DNA of 64,000 nucleotides from an uncultured Veillonella sp. (GTDB lineage Bacteria; Bacillota; Negativicutes; Veillonellales; Veillonellaceae): the NCBI RefSeq assembly GCF_934230905.1, contig NZ_CAKQFJ010000002.1, forward strand, positions 1 through 64,000, given 5' to 3'. This document shows, one piece after another, positions 17,490 through 26,369 of the stretch. Within the stretch, counting starts at the first letter, position 1. Every line of letters starts with the position of its first letter. The translations under genes were made by a program, and so were the position numbers. The notes below the pieces were generated by a model. It saw only the letters and a list, made by a program, of their open reading frames with translations. It made no database searches and was not told the origin of the DNA.

Positions 17490-18566
17490 TTACTCCTTAT
17501 CAATTGTTTCTAAATATTGATCTATTTCTTTAAATAATGTGTCTACTAGTTCAGATTCAGGTACAGTTTTTAAAACTTCCCCTTTTCTGAATACGATACC
17601 TTGACCTTTACCACCGGCAATACCAAAATCAGCCTCCCTGGCTTCACCAGGTCCATTAACGACACATCCCATTACGGCAACTTTAATAGGTGCGGAAATG
17701 GATGATAAACGTTCTTCTACAATGCTTGCCATTTCAAATAAATTAACCTGGCAACGACCGCATGTAGGACATGAAATCATGGTAGCTCCAAAGTTTCTAA
17801 GACCTAAATTGCTTAGTATACTTTTACCCACCTCAATTTCATGAATAGGATCACCTGTTAAGGATACGCGCAATGTATCACCAATACCATCTAATAGTAA
17901 TGCACCAATCCCCATAGCCGATTTAATTGTACCTTGTTTAATGGTACCTGCCTCAGTTACACCTAAATGTAATGGATAAGGTATTTTATCTGAAAGTTTT
18001 CTATAAGCCTCTACCATAAGTGGAACTTCGGTAGCTTTAATAGAAATCTTCATCTGTTTATAGTCCAATTTCTCTAAAATACGCACGTGTTCCAATGCGG
18101 TTTCAACCATTCCATCAGCTGTTGGATGACCTCCATAAGCGTCTAATATATATTGTGGTAGGGAACCAGCATTGACACCAATACGAATTGGAATTTGCTT
18201 AGGTTTAGCCTTTTCAATAACGGCCAAAACCTTTTCCTCTCCACCGATATTGCCTGGATTAATTCTAAGACCATCTACATTATTATCAATGGCTTCTAAG
18301 GCTAATTTATAATCAAAGTGAATATCTGCTATAAGAGGAATGGTAATCCCTGCACGTACCGCTTTTAATGCTTTTGCAGATTCCATTGTAGGAACTGCAA
18401 CACGAACTAATTCACAACCAGCATCAGCTAATCGATTGATTTCAGTTATCGCCTTTTCCGTATGTACAGGATCAGTAGTAATCATAGATTGAATACTAAC
18501 AGGTGCATAGTCGCCAATTTTTACATTGCCTACATAGATACCATTGGTTGGTTTTCTAGTAATCAT
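17490..18566 (-). CDS. ispG: 4-hydroxy-3-methylbut-2-enyl diphosphate synthase (flavodoxin) IspG
   Basis: IspG reductively opens the cyclic MEcPP ring in the MEP isoprenoid pathway. The 358-residue protein has the [4Fe-4S] ligands Cys266 and Cys269 in SCPTCGRC and Cys301 in GCVVNGPGE, with Glu308 as the fourth ligand expected from E. coli IspG. The TIM-barrel part precedes them. The gene is 24 bases after rseP and four bases before proS, and the pathway partners dxr and ispH are also in this window. Confidence 0.97.
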   Translation of the reverse strand: MITRKPTNGIYVGNVKIGDYAPVSIQSMITTDPVHTEKAITEINRLADAGCELVRVAVPTMESAKALKAVRAGITIPLIADIHFDYKLALEAIDNNVDGLRINPGNIGGEEKVLAVIEKAKPKQIPIRIGVNAGSLPQYILDAYGGHPTADGMVETALEHVRILEKLDYKQMKISIKATEVPLMVEAYRKLSDKIPYPLHLGVTEAGTIKQGTIKSAMGIGALLLDGIGDTLRVSLTGDPIHEIEVGKSILSNLGLRNFGATMISCPTCGRCQVNLFEMASIVEERLSSISAPIKVAVMGCVVNGPGEAREADFGIAGGKGQGIVFRKGEVLKTVPESELVDTLFKEIDQYLETIDKE

Positions 18567-18590
18567 ATATAACTCCTTACTATGACTAAC

Positions 18591-19607
18591 TTATAGTAAT
18601 TGTAATATATCTTTAGCAGTGGCATACACAAATATTGTTACTAATAAAGCTATACCAATTATTTGAATATACATTAAAGCTTTAGGAGGTAATTTACGTC
18701 TTGTAATTGCCTCTATCAATATAATAATAAGATGTCCACCATCTAAAACAGGTAATGGTAACAGATTAATGACACCCAAGTTAATACTAAGCAATGCAGC
18801 AAAACTTAATAAAGGAGCAAAGCCTTGTTGCGCTATGGAACCTGCCATATGTGAAATACCAACTGGACCAGATACTTCAGCTTGTTCAGTACCTACAACC
18901 ATCTCACGAAGTCCATCTACCATAGCTACAATAATATATCCTGTTTTTTGAATAGCTAGTATAAAAGAATCCCCAATACTATGAGGTACTGTTTCATAAG
19001 ATTGATAGATACCTAACTTTGGTGTATCCTTTTCCATCTTTGGAATTACTGTTGTTTCAACTGTTTCACCATCGCGATTTACTACAACAGTAACACCATG
19101 ATTAGCCGTACCTTTCAACCGTTCAGAAATCTCTGACCACTTAGAGATAGGCTGATTATCAATAGAAAGTATAATATCTCCGCCTTGCAATTTGCCTAAG
19201 TCGGCAGCACCACCTGTAATAACACTGCCAATTATAGGTTTATCAGTGGAAACCATTGTACCGACCGTAGCATTTAGACCAAAATAAATCACTATAGCTA
19301 ACAAAAAATTAAAAAGAGCACCAGCAGAGATAACAATTAGTTTTTTATAGGCTGGTTTTGTATAGAATGAACCATCATCTAAAGGCTCATCAGGTGTCAT
19401 ACCTGCAATGCGATTAAAACCACCTAAAGGAATACAACGAACAGAATATAAGGTTTCTCCATATTGTTTTTTTAGCAAAATGGGACCAAATCCAATAGCA
19501 AATTCATCGACACGCATGCCCGATAATTTTGCTGTTATAAAATGACCTAATTCATGAATAAACACAATTAGACCAAATACAAATATTGTGGCTAAAGCCG
19601 TAATCAT
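18591..19607 (-). CDS. rseP: Site-2 intramembrane metalloprotease RseP family
   Basis: A 338-residue M50 protease. HELGH (His18, Glu19, His22) lies in the first membrane segment, a PDZ domain spans about 105-180, and LDG (288-290) supplies the third zinc ligand in a later membrane helix. The family cleaves anti-sigma factors or other membrane-embedded substrates after a first cut. No anti-sigma gene is nearby, so the substrate is unknown. The position between dxr (one base upstream) and ispG is conserved in Firmicutes. Confidence 0.95.
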   Translation of the reverse strand: MITALATIFVFGLIVFIHELGHFITAKLSGMRVDEFAIGFGPILLKKQYGETLYSVRCIPLGGFNRIAGMTPDEPLDDGSFYTKPAYKKLIVISAGALFNFLLAIVIYFGLNATVGTMVSTDKPIIGSVITGGAADLGKLQGGDIILSIDNQPISKWSEISERLKGTANHGVTVVVNRDGETVETTVIPKMEKDTPKLGIYQSYETVPHSIGDSFILAIQKTGYIIVAMVDGLREMVVGTEQAEVSGPVGISHMAGSIAQQGFAPLLSFAALLSINLGVINLLPLPVLDGGHLIIILIEAITRRKLPPKALMYIQIIGIALLVTIFVYATAKDILQLL

Positions 19608-19608
19608 A

Positions 19609-20760
19609 CTATCTCCTATTTATAAATTCTAAAGCTTTTATTCGAGCCCATTGATCGATAGCTAATAAATTATCAAGAGTAAATTCATCATCTGTTTCCA
19701 TAGATGCCAAAACAGCAGTAACGATTTTATAGATATCACTAAATACAATTTTTCCATCTAAAAATGCATATACAGCAGTCTCATTAGCAGCATTAAATAC
19801 TGCTGGTTTAAAACCACCAATTTTACCAACTTTATAAGCTAAATTTAATGCAGGAAAATCATCAACTCTAGGAGGCATAAACTCAAGAGTAAGTAATTCT
19901 TTAAAATCTAAATGTTTCATATTAAGAGACATACGTTTAGGATATGTTAAAGCATATTGAATAGGTTCTCTCATATCAGGATTCCCCATTTGGGCAAGAA
20001 TAGCACCATCATTCAATCGAATCATAGAGTGGATAATACTTTGAGGGTGAACCACAACATCAATATGATCAAAATCAAAATCAAATAACCAATGTGCTTC
20101 AATGACTTCTAACCCTTTATTGAATAAAGAAGCAGAATCAATCGTGATTTTGCTTCCCATGTTCCAAGTTGGATGCTTTAAACAATCCTCTGCTGTTGCA
20201 GAAGCAATACGTTCACTAGACCAAGTACGAAGAGGTCCACCAGAAGCAGTTAGAATTAATGAATCTACATTCGATTTATTTTGTCCTTCTAAGCATTGAA
20301 AAATAGCACTATGTTCACTATCTATAGGTAAAATAGGAACATTATATGCCTTGGCAAGAGAAGTAATTAAAGGACCACCGGCTACTAATGTTTCCTTATT
20401 GGCAAGACCAATAGTTTTTTGAGCCTTAATCGCTTTTACAGTTGGCTCAATCCCAACAGCACCAACTATAGCTGTAATGACCATTGTAGCTTCTTGAATG
20501 GTAGATGCAGCTATCAGAGCCTCTTTACTACCAATGAGTTTAGTTGGACCTTTGTAACGCTCTTTAAGAATAGTATAAGCTTTCTCATCTACAACGCCAG
20601 CAATAAGAGGTCGAAATTCATTAATTTGACTTTCTAATAAATCAATATTTTTATTCGCTACTAAGGCAACTGCCTTAAATTGATTGGGATGTTGCCTTAT
20701 AACATCTAATGTTTGGGTACCAATAGAGCCAGTGCTTCCTAATATACTTACATACTTCAT
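19609..20760 (-). CDS. dxr: 1-deoxy-D-xylulose-5-phosphate reductoisomerase
   Basis: Dxr makes MEP from DXP using NADPH, the first committed step of the pathway. The 383-residue protein opens with the Rossmann motif GSTGSIG (8-14) and contains the substrate- and metal-binding stretch LPIDSEHSAIFQ and the conserved HPQSIIHSM. Length is typical. It lies 27 bases after cdsA and one base before rseP in the isoprenoid/lipid precursor run. Confidence 0.97.
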   Translation of the reverse strand: MKYVSILGSTGSIGTQTLDVIRQHPNQFKAVALVANKNIDLLESQINEFRPLIAGVVDEKAYTILKERYKGPTKLIGSKEALIAASTIQEATMVITAIVGAVGIEPTVKAIKAQKTIGLANKETLVAGGPLITSLAKAYNVPILPIDSEHSAIFQCLEGQNKSNVDSLILTASGGPLRTWSSERIASATAEDCLKHPTWNMGSKITIDSASLFNKGLEVIEAHWLFDFDFDHIDVVVHPQSIIHSMIRLNDGAILAQMGNPDMREPIQYALTYPKRMSLNMKHLDFKELLTLEFMPPRVDDFPALNLAYKVGKIGGFKPAVFNAANETAVYAFLDGKIVFSDIYKIVTAVLASMETDDEFTLDNLLAIDQWARIKALEFINRR

Positions 20761-20787
20761 AAAAGCCTTCTTTTCTGCTTATGTTAA

Positions 20788-21609
20788 TTATGCAAAACAC
20801 AAAATTAATAATAAAGTAACTGGTGCCGTAAACAGCAAACTATCAAAACGATCTAATACTCCACCATGCCCTGGTAATAAAGTACCTGAATCTTTAACAT
20901 TACACAATCGTTTTAATTTTGATTCAAATAAATCACCTAAAGGTGCTAATACACCACAAATGATACCGACATAAGCACCTAAATAGATTGGTATATTGCT
21001 AATTATTGCATAAACAATACCAGTTACAACACAGCCAATAAAACCACCAATAAAGCCTTCTAACGTTTTATTAGGACTAATAGATGGTACAATTTTACGT
21101 TTACCAAAGGCACGGCCTGCAAAGTACGCAAAGGTATCACTTGCCCATGTTGAAAACAATAATAGCCATAGCATAACTACGCCCCAACTTTCACCAACAA
21201 CAGGCATCGTTAATGAACTATATAGCCAGTCATGACGTATCAATAATAATGATCCTAGTCCCATTACTATATATAGCAGGCCAAACAAGCTATAGGAAAC
21301 GCTACTCATAGAATATGTATGTTCACCAAATGTACACATTAGATAGTTAAAAATAATGGCAAATACAAAGCAAGCCATACTTACTGTATAACTGCCAAAC
21401 CACAAAGAAATCATGATAGTGATAATTGAAAGGTATCCCCATAATACGGGTACACGAACATGTTTAGCCTTACTTAGTAATATAAATTCTCGCCATCCAA
21501 TAAGTGCTAATAATGTAATGAGTATATCATATGTTAAACCACCTAGTGTAATAGCACCTAGTGCAATGATAAACCCAATAACTGCAGTGATAACACGTGT
21601 TTTAAGCAT
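20788..21609 (-). CDS. cdsA: Phosphatidate cytidylyltransferase CdsA
   Basis: CdsA converts phosphatidic acid and CTP to CDP-diacylglycerol. The 273-residue protein is made of about eight hydrophobic segments and ends with the family signature, here KLKRLCNVKDSGTLLPGHGG followed by DRFDS, which binds metal and CTP. It is three bases after uppS, a nearly universal Firmicutes pair, and should sit in the inner membrane. Confidence 0.95.
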   Translation of the reverse strand: MLKTRVITAVIGFIIALGAITLGGLTYDILITLLALIGWREFILLSKAKHVRVPVLWGYLSIITIMISLWFGSYTVSMACFVFAIIFNYLMCTFGEHTYSMSSVSYSLFGLLYIVMGLGSLLLIRHDWLYSSLTMPVVGESWGVVMLWLLLFSTWASDTFAYFAGRAFGKRKIVPSISPNKTLEGFIGGFIGCVVTGIVYAIISNIPIYLGAYVGIICGVLAPLGDLFESKLKRLCNVKDSGTLLPGHGGVLDRFDSLLFTAPVTLLLILCFA

Positions 21610-21612
21610 CGA

Positions 21613-22374
21613 TTATTCCTCTTGCAAGCCACCAAAACGACGTTCTCGTTTTTGATAGGCTGCTATAGCTTCTAATAATGTTTCTTTTGTAAAATCTGGC
21701 CAATGTAAATCTGTAAACCAAAATTCAGCATACGCTAATTGCCATAAAAGAAAGTTACTAATACGGTAATCTTTACTAGGACGTATTAATAAATCTACAT
21801 CACTAAACTCTTGCGTATACAAATGATTGCTAACATATTGTTCAGTGATATCTTGAACCGTAAGTTTGCCATCTAACACAGATTGTGCTAGATTTTGTAC
21901 AGTCCGTACTATCTCATCACGCCCACCATAATTAATAGCTAATTGTAAGGTTAGGCCTGTATTATTCTTAGTTAATGCTTCAGAATCAGAAATAATCGTT
22001 TGTAATTCTTCTGAAAGTCCTTGAATATATCCAATAAAACGTATGCGAACATTATGTTCGTGCATAAACTGAACGTTTTTTTGTAAGTATTCTTTAATCA
22101 ATGCCATTAAAAGAGAAACCTCTTGCTCAGGCCTTTTCCAATTTTCCGTTGAAAATCCATATACTGTTAAAGCTTTAACACCAATTTCATCAGCAGCAAT
22201 AACAATTTCTTTTAATACATCAGCACCTGCTCGATGTCCCATTGACCGAGGCATGCCACGACGCTTAGCCCAACGTCCATTGCCATCCATGATAATAGCC
22301 ACATGACGAGGTACATTGTGTTCATCTATATTAACAGTAGATGAGGTATGTCGTTTAAATAGTTTCCTCAGCAT
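21613..22374 (-). CDS. uppS: Undecaprenyl diphosphate synthase (cis-prenyltransferase)
   Basis: UppS builds the C55 lipid carrier for peptidoglycan and LPS. In the 253-residue protein the catalytic Asp30 is in IIMDGNGRWAKRRG, and the C-terminal RxSxxxRxSxFxxWxxxY-type region is present as RPSKDYRISNFLLWQ. The start overlaps the end of the preceding small ORF by 20 bases and is preceded by GGGGG, so the two are probably translationally coupled. CdsA follows. Confidence 0.96.
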   Translation of the reverse strand: MLRKLFKRHTSSTVNIDEHNVPRHVAIIMDGNGRWAKRRGMPRSMGHRAGADVLKEIVIAADEIGVKALTVYGFSTENWKRPEQEVSLLMALIKEYLQKNVQFMHEHNVRIRFIGYIQGLSEELQTIISDSEALTKNNTGLTLQLAINYGGRDEIVRTVQNLAQSVLDGKLTVQDITEQYVSNHLYTQEFSDVDLLIRPSKDYRISNFLLWQLAYAEFWFTDLHWPDFTKETLLEAIAAYQKRERRFGGLQEE

Positions 22375-22606
22375 ACATTACCCCCAGAGTATGTCCAAAA
22401 TCACTAGCCACCATTGGTCTATACAGAATAATATGAAGCATATTATCAGATTCAGTGATTCTTGCGACATAATAGCCTTCAGAGGCTACATCAAAAAAGC
22501 GATTGTAATTATCGCCAATTATTACCTTAAAAGGAATATGGGCAGCCTGCAATTGAAACTTTGCAAGCTGCCAAGGCATTCCTATAAGACTGCTAGAACG
22601 AGTCAT
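22355..22606 (-). CDS. Small protein of unknown function between frr and uppS
   Basis: An 83-residue frame I do not recognise. Its ATG overlaps the frr stop (TAATG) and its end overlaps uppS by 20 bases, which strongly suggests that it is translated. The N-terminal half (IGMPWQLAKFQLQAAHIPFK) has the look of a PASTA-like helix-strand unit, with the pattern of glycine, residues linking to an amphipathic helix and then a strand, followed by YYVARITES; this likeness is by eye only. No signal peptide or membrane segment is present. Confidence 0.7.
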   Translation of the reverse strand: MTRSSSLIGMPWQLAKFQLQAAHIPFKVIIGDNYNRFFDVASEGYYVARITESDNMLHIILYRPMVASDFGHTLGVMYAEETI

Positions 22607-23166
22607 TATACTTCTAATACGTCCTTTTCTTTAACGGCTTTTAATTCATCTATTTGTTTAATCTTTTTATCCGTTAATTTTTGAATTTGATCTAAACCCT
22701 CTTTAGCATCATCTTCAGTTATAGTTTTAGCTTTTTCTTCTTTCTTCAATGCATCATTAGCATCACGACGAATATTGCGAACTGCTACTTTTGCATCTTC
22801 AGCTTTTTTATGAACCACTTTAACAATTTCTTTACGACGTTCTTCCGTTAATTGAGGAATTGTCAAACGAATAGCCGTACCATCATTACCTGGATTTAAG
22901 CCTAAGTCAGATTGTAAAATAGCTTTTTCAATAGCACCAATCATAGATTTATCCCATGGCGCAATTAAAATCATTCTAGGTTCTGGAACTGAAATATTAG
23001 CAACTTGATTAATAGGAGTTGGAGATCCATAATAGTCAACCATCACCTTATCAAGTAATGCAGTACTTGCACGACCAGTACGAATAGAAGCAAATTCATG
23101 TTTCAAAGACTCAATTGACTTATTCATACGGTCTTCTTGTTGTTGCATTAATTCTTTTAATTCCAT
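22606..23166 (-). CDS. frr: Ribosome recycling factor
   Basis: RRF with EF-G splits post-termination ribosomes. The protein has 186 residues, the family's usual length, with the characteristic helix-rich arms, the conserved RTGRASTALLD region (28-38) and a C-terminal RxxRRDANDALKK-type segment. It sits five bases after pyrH and shares its stop with the start of the next small ORF. The pyrH-frr-uppS order is classical. Confidence 0.97.
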   Translation of the reverse strand: MELKELMQQQEDRMNKSIESLKHEFASIRTGRASTALLDKVMVDYYGSPTPINQVANISVPEPRMILIAPWDKSMIGAIEKAILQSDLGLNPGNDGTAIRLTIPQLTEERRKEIVKVVHKKAEDAKVAVRNIRRDANDALKKEEKAKTITEDDAKEGLDQIQKLTDKKIKQIDELKAVKEKDVLEV

Positions 23167-23171
23167 AGTAA

Positions 23172-23897
23172 TTATTCTCCACGAACTATAGTCCCTACTT
23201 CTTCACCTTTTGCAGCTTTTGTGATATTACCAGGAATATCCATGCTGAATACAATAATAGGGATATTATTATCTTTACATAACGTAGTGGATGTAGAATC
23301 CATTACTTTCAATTCTTTTGTAATTATGTCATTATATGTTAATTCATCAAATTTAACGGCATTAGGATTTGTTTTCGGATCAGAATCATATACACCATCA
23401 GCAAACTTTTTAGCCATTAAAATTGCATCAGCTTCTATCTCTGCAGCGCGCAATGCAGCTGTTGTATCAGTGGAAAAATAAGGTTTACCAAGACCAGCAC
23501 CAAAGATAACAATGCGTTTCTTTTCTAAATGACGAATCGCACGACGACGAATATAAGGCTCTGCAATTTCTTGCATTTCAATAGCGGTTTGAACACGAGT
23601 ATCAACACCAGCTTGTTCTAATGCATCTTGCAATGCTAAGGAGTTCATTACTGTTGCCAACATGCCCATATAATCAGCTGTAGCACGATCCATACCTTGA
23701 TTACTACCAGCCAACCCTCTCCATAGGTTACCGCCACCAACAACAATAGCGATTTCTAAATCAGTGGTTTTTGCCAAAGCCGCAATTTCTTGTGCAAACT
23801 TTTCTACTACATCAGGATTAATACCAAAACCTTGATCTCCTGCCAACGCTTCACCACTCAACTTCAAAACAATACGTTTAAAGTGTCTTTTTGCCAT
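23172..23897 (-). CDS. pyrH: UMP kinase
   Basis: A 241-residue amino-acid-kinase-fold enzyme that phosphorylates UMP to UDP. It shows the N-terminal KLSGEAL, the glycine-rich VVGGGNLWRG and the DRATADYMGMLATVMN stretch typical of bacterial UMP kinases. It lies 62 bases after tsf; that gap contains a strong hairpin terminator but no obvious promoter, so expression from rpsB-tsf read-through is likely. Confidence 0.97.
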   Translation of the reverse strand: MAKRHFKRIVLKLSGEALAGDQGFGINPDVVEKFAQEIAALAKTTDLEIAIVVGGGNLWRGLAGSNQGMDRATADYMGMLATVMNSLALQDALEQAGVDTRVQTAIEMQEIAEPYIRRRAIRHLEKKRIVIFGAGLGKPYFSTDTTAALRAAEIEADAILMAKKFADGVYDSDPKTNPNAVKFDELTYNDIITKELKVMDSTSTTLCKDNNIPIIVFSMDIPGNITKAAKGEEVGTIVRGE

Positions 23898-23916
23898 TTG
23901 TATACTCCTCTATTGC

Positions 23917-23950
23917 AAAATAAGAGAACACGTTACGGTGTTCTCTTATT
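23917..23950 (-). terminator. Intercistronic terminator between tsf and pyrH
   Basis: A perfect 13-bp stem (23919-23931 with 23938-23950) and six-base loop are followed on the minus strand by TTTTGC. It should terminate part of the rpsB-tsf transcripts, giving lower pyrH-frr expression. Confidence 0.8.
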
Positions 23951-23959
23951 ATGTATTAA

Positions 23960-24640
23960 TTATTTACCAACAGATGCCATTACTTCTGCTACGAAGTCAT
24001 CTTGGCGTTTTTCAATGCCTTCGCCTAAACCGTAGCGAACAAAACGACGTACGTTGATGTTTTCACCGATTTTTGCAATATTTTCATTAATGATATCAGT
24101 AACTGTTTTGTCACCATCTTTAATGAACGCTTGTTCTAATAGGCAATTTTCTTTATAGAATTTTTCAATACGGCCATTAACCATTTTTTCCAAAACAGCT
24201 TCAGGTTTTGGTTTACGACCTGCTTTAACGTCTTCTTCAGCTTCTGCTTTAGCTTGTTCCAACAATACTTGTTTTTCATGTTCGATTACTTCAGCAGGAA
24301 CCTCTTCACGATTTAAGTATGTAGGATTAACAGCTGCGATTTGCATTGCAATATCGCGTGCCAAGTTTTGGAAATCATCAGTTTTAGCAACGAAGTCAGT
24401 TTCGCAGTTAACTTCAACTAAAACACCGATACGACCACCAGCATGAATGTAAGATTGTACTACGCCTTCAGCTGCAATACGACCAGCTTTTTTAGCTGCA
24501 GCAGCCAAACCTTTTTCACGAAGAAGGTCAACCGCTTTATCGATATTACCGTCAGTTTCAACCAATGCTTTTTTTGCATCCATCATACCTGCGCCAGTCA
24601 TGTCGCGCAATTCTTTTACCATAGCAGCAGTAATTGCCAT
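23960..24640 (-). CDS. tsf: Elongation factor Ts
   Basis: EF-Ts recycles EF-Tu-GDP. The protein has 226 residues, shorter than the 283-residue E. coli form but within the range of compact Firmicutes and cyanobacterial versions. The UBA-like N-terminus (VKELRDMTGAGMMDAKKAL) and the EF-Tu contact TDFVAKTDDF are present, followed by one coiled-coil insertion (about 120-155). It is 114 bases after rpsB and preceded by GGAGGA. Confidence 0.97.
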   Translation of the reverse strand: MAITAAMVKELRDMTGAGMMDAKKALVETDGNIDKAVDLLREKGLAAAAKKAGRIAAEGVVQSYIHAGGRIGVLVEVNCETDFVAKTDDFQNLARDIAMQIAAVNPTYLNREEVPAEVIEHEKQVLLEQAKAEAEEDVKAGRKPKPEAVLEKMVNGRIEKFYKENCLLEQAFIKDGDKTVTDIINENIAKIGENINVRRFVRYGLGEGIEKRQDDFVAEVMASVGK

Positions 24641-24666
24641 TATTTGTTCCTCCTAGTACTAATTAA

Positions 24667-24687
24667 GGTAAGGATATAGTCCTTACC
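24667..24687 (-). terminator. Hairpin between rpsB and tsf (weak terminator or processing site)
   Basis: GGTAAGGA and TCCTTACC (24667-24674 and 24680-24687) form a perfect 8-bp stem with a five-base loop. The tail TTAATTAG is not a proper T-run. It may be an attenuator or an RNA-processing or stabilising hairpin. Confidence 0.4.
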
Positions 24688-24754
24688 CTAATTATATATG
24701 TTATAGATTTATCTTTCAAATGCTAATCAAAAATGATTAAACAGTCTAACAGAA

Positions 24755-25471
24755 TTATTCTGCAGCTTCAGCACCGTCTTCTAAAGATTCGCCTTGACGA
24801 CCTTCAAGAACAGCATCAGCCATTTTACCTGCTAACAATTTTACAGCGCGGATAGCGTCATCATTTGCTGGAATTGGGAATTCAACTTCATCTGGGTCAC
24901 AGTTAGTGTCAACTGTTGCAACAACTGGAATACCCAATTTTTTAGCTTCTGCAATAGCGATTTTTTCTTTTTTAGGATCAACTACGAAAAGAGCGCCTGG
25001 CATTTTAGGCATATCTTTGATACCGCCAAGGTATTTTTCCAATTTTTCCATTTCATGACGAAGACCAATAACTTCTTTTTTAGGCAATACTTCGAAAGTA
25101 CCATCTTCAGCCATAGCTTCCAATTGTTTTAAACGTTTAATACGAGTTTCAATTGTTTTGAAGTTAGTCAACATACCACCCAACCAACGTTCGTTAACAA
25201 AGAACATGTTAGCACGGATAGCTTCTTCTTTAATAGCTTCTTGAGCTTGTTTTTTAGTACCTACAAACAAGATTACTTCGCCTTGGGAAGCAACTTCACG
25301 TAAGAAATTATAAGCTTCTTCTACTTTTTTAACTGTTTTAGACAAGTCAATGATATAAATACCATTGCGTTCAGTGAAGATGAATTTCGCCATTTTAGGG
25401 TTCCATCTTCTAGTCTGATGACCAAAGTGTACACCAGCCTCTAATAATTGTTTCATTGATACTACTGCCAT
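24755..25471 (-). CDS. rpsB: Small ribosomal subunit protein S2
   Basis: The 238-residue protein is clearly uS2: MKQLLEAGVHFGHQTRRWNP near the N-terminus, GTKKQAQE, NERWLGGMLTNF and the PGALFVVDPKKE region. The C-terminal tail is short and acidic (EDGAEAAE). It heads the rpsB-tsf unit, with an SD (AGGAGG) and a leader of about 100 bases that may mediate autoregulation. Confidence 0.98.
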   Translation of the reverse strand: MAVVSMKQLLEAGVHFGHQTRRWNPKMAKFIFTERNGIYIIDLSKTVKKVEEAYNFLREVASQGEVILFVGTKKQAQEAIKEEAIRANMFFVNERWLGGMLTNFKTIETRIKRLKQLEAMAEDGTFEVLPKKEVIGLRHEMEKLEKYLGGIKDMPKMPGALFVVDPKKEKIAIAEAKKLGIPVVATVDTNCDPDEVEFPIPANDDAIRAVKLLAGKMADAVLEGRQGESLEDGAEAAE

Positions 25472-25570
25472 AGTGGCACCTCCTGTTAGTTAACCTCCGC
25501 CGCTTCATCCCTCGGGTCACCCAAAATTAGGCACAGTACCGAAGTCCACCGACGTGCATATTTTTCATAC
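25472..25570 (-). other. Structured rpsB leader (candidate S2 autoregulatory RNA)
   Basis: The transcript from the predicted start to the rpsB ATG is G+C-richer than its surroundings and can form a GCAC/GTGC-closed hairpin and a GGGTGACCC hairpin, followed by GAAGCGGCGGAGG. Leaders of rpsB that bind S2 are known in several bacteria. Assignment here is inference from position and composition. Confidence 0.5.
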
Positions 25571-25576
25571 TTGATA

Positions 25577-25605
25577 ATTTTAACAAAAAAATATTTTAAA
25601 AGCAA
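25577..25605 (-). promoter_or_regulatory. Promoter of rpsB-tsf
   Basis: On the minus strand TTGCTT (25600-25605) and TAAAAT (25577-25582) are spaced by exactly 17 bases. The spacer is a long A/T run. The -35 begins two bases after the rpe hairpin. Confidence 0.7.
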
Positions 25606-25607
25606 GT

Positions 25608-25644
25608 AAAGAGTCAGTAATTCTAAAAGAAATACTGACTCTTT
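25608..25644 (-). terminator. Terminator after rpe
   Basis: A perfect 12-bp stem (25608-25619 with 25633-25644) with a 13-base loop lies in the 245-base gap between rpe and rpsB. Its tail (ACTTGCTTTT) is only moderately T-rich and runs into the rpsB -35. The rest of the gap up to 25716 is A/T-rich with nothing recognised. Confidence 0.6.
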
Positions 25645-25716
25645 GTATCCTAACATATATTTGAATAAAAAATTTATGATTCTATAACCTTATATGGATA
25701 TATTTCTTATTATATA

Positions 25717-26367
25717 TTAGTTATTACGTATTGACTCAATCATCTTCGCTCTATCAGAAGCACCAAACACTGCTGAACCAGCAACTAAAATAGTTGCACC
25801 TGCTTCTTTAATTGGAATACATGTAATATCGTTAATACCACCATCAACTTCTATTAAAGCATTAGTATTACCAACAGAATTTAATAAACATTTCGCTTGT
25901 TTTACTTTTTCTACAGACCGCGGAATAAAAGATTGTCCACCAAAGCCGGGATTAACAGACATAATTAAAATTATATCTAAATCTCCAGCTACATCTTCTA
26001 ACATCGAAACAGGTGTTCCTGGGTTAAGCGCTACCCCTGCCTTCATCCCCGCTGATTTAATCTGTTGTATTAATCGATGCATATGAGGTACAGCTTCTTG
26101 ATGAAATGTAAAATACTCTACACCAATTTTTGCATACTCATCAACATAATCAGCAGGATTAGTAACCATTAAGTGTACATCAAATGGCAATATTGTATAT
26201 GGTCGAATAGCTTTTACAATAGGTGCACCAAATGTAAGATTCGGAACAAAATGTCCATCCATAACATCAATATGAAGATAATCAGCACCTGCAAGTTCAA
26301 CACTTTTTATTTCATCACGCAATATTGAAAAATCTGCGGATAACATAGATGGAGCTATTTTAATCAT
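25717..26367 (-). CDS. rpe: Ribulose-phosphate 3-epimerase
   Basis: A 216-residue TIM barrel that interconverts ribulose-5-phosphate and xylulose-5-phosphate. APSMLSADF, HIDVMDGHFVPN (metal His and catalytic Asp), MSVNPGFGGQSF and EVDGGI are all present. It is the last gene of the priA-to-rpe operon, two bases after rsgA; rsgA-rpe adjacency is common in Firmicutes. Confidence 0.97.
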   Translation of the reverse strand: MIKIAPSMLSADFSILRDEIKSVELAGADYLHIDVMDGHFVPNLTFGAPIVKAIRPYTILPFDVHLMVTNPADYVDEYAKIGVEYFTFHQEAVPHMHRLIQQIKSAGMKAGVALNPGTPVSMLEDVAGDLDIILIMSVNPGFGGQSFIPRSVEKVKQAKCLLNSVGNTNALIEVDGGINDITCIPIKEAGATILVAGSAVFGASDRAKMIESIRNN

Positions 26368-26369
26368 TT

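Noticed and set aside
22316..22684. A 122-residue plus-strand frame opposite uppS, the small ORF and frr
   Set aside because: It covers the junctions of three minus-strand genes with coupled starts and has no recognisable domain.
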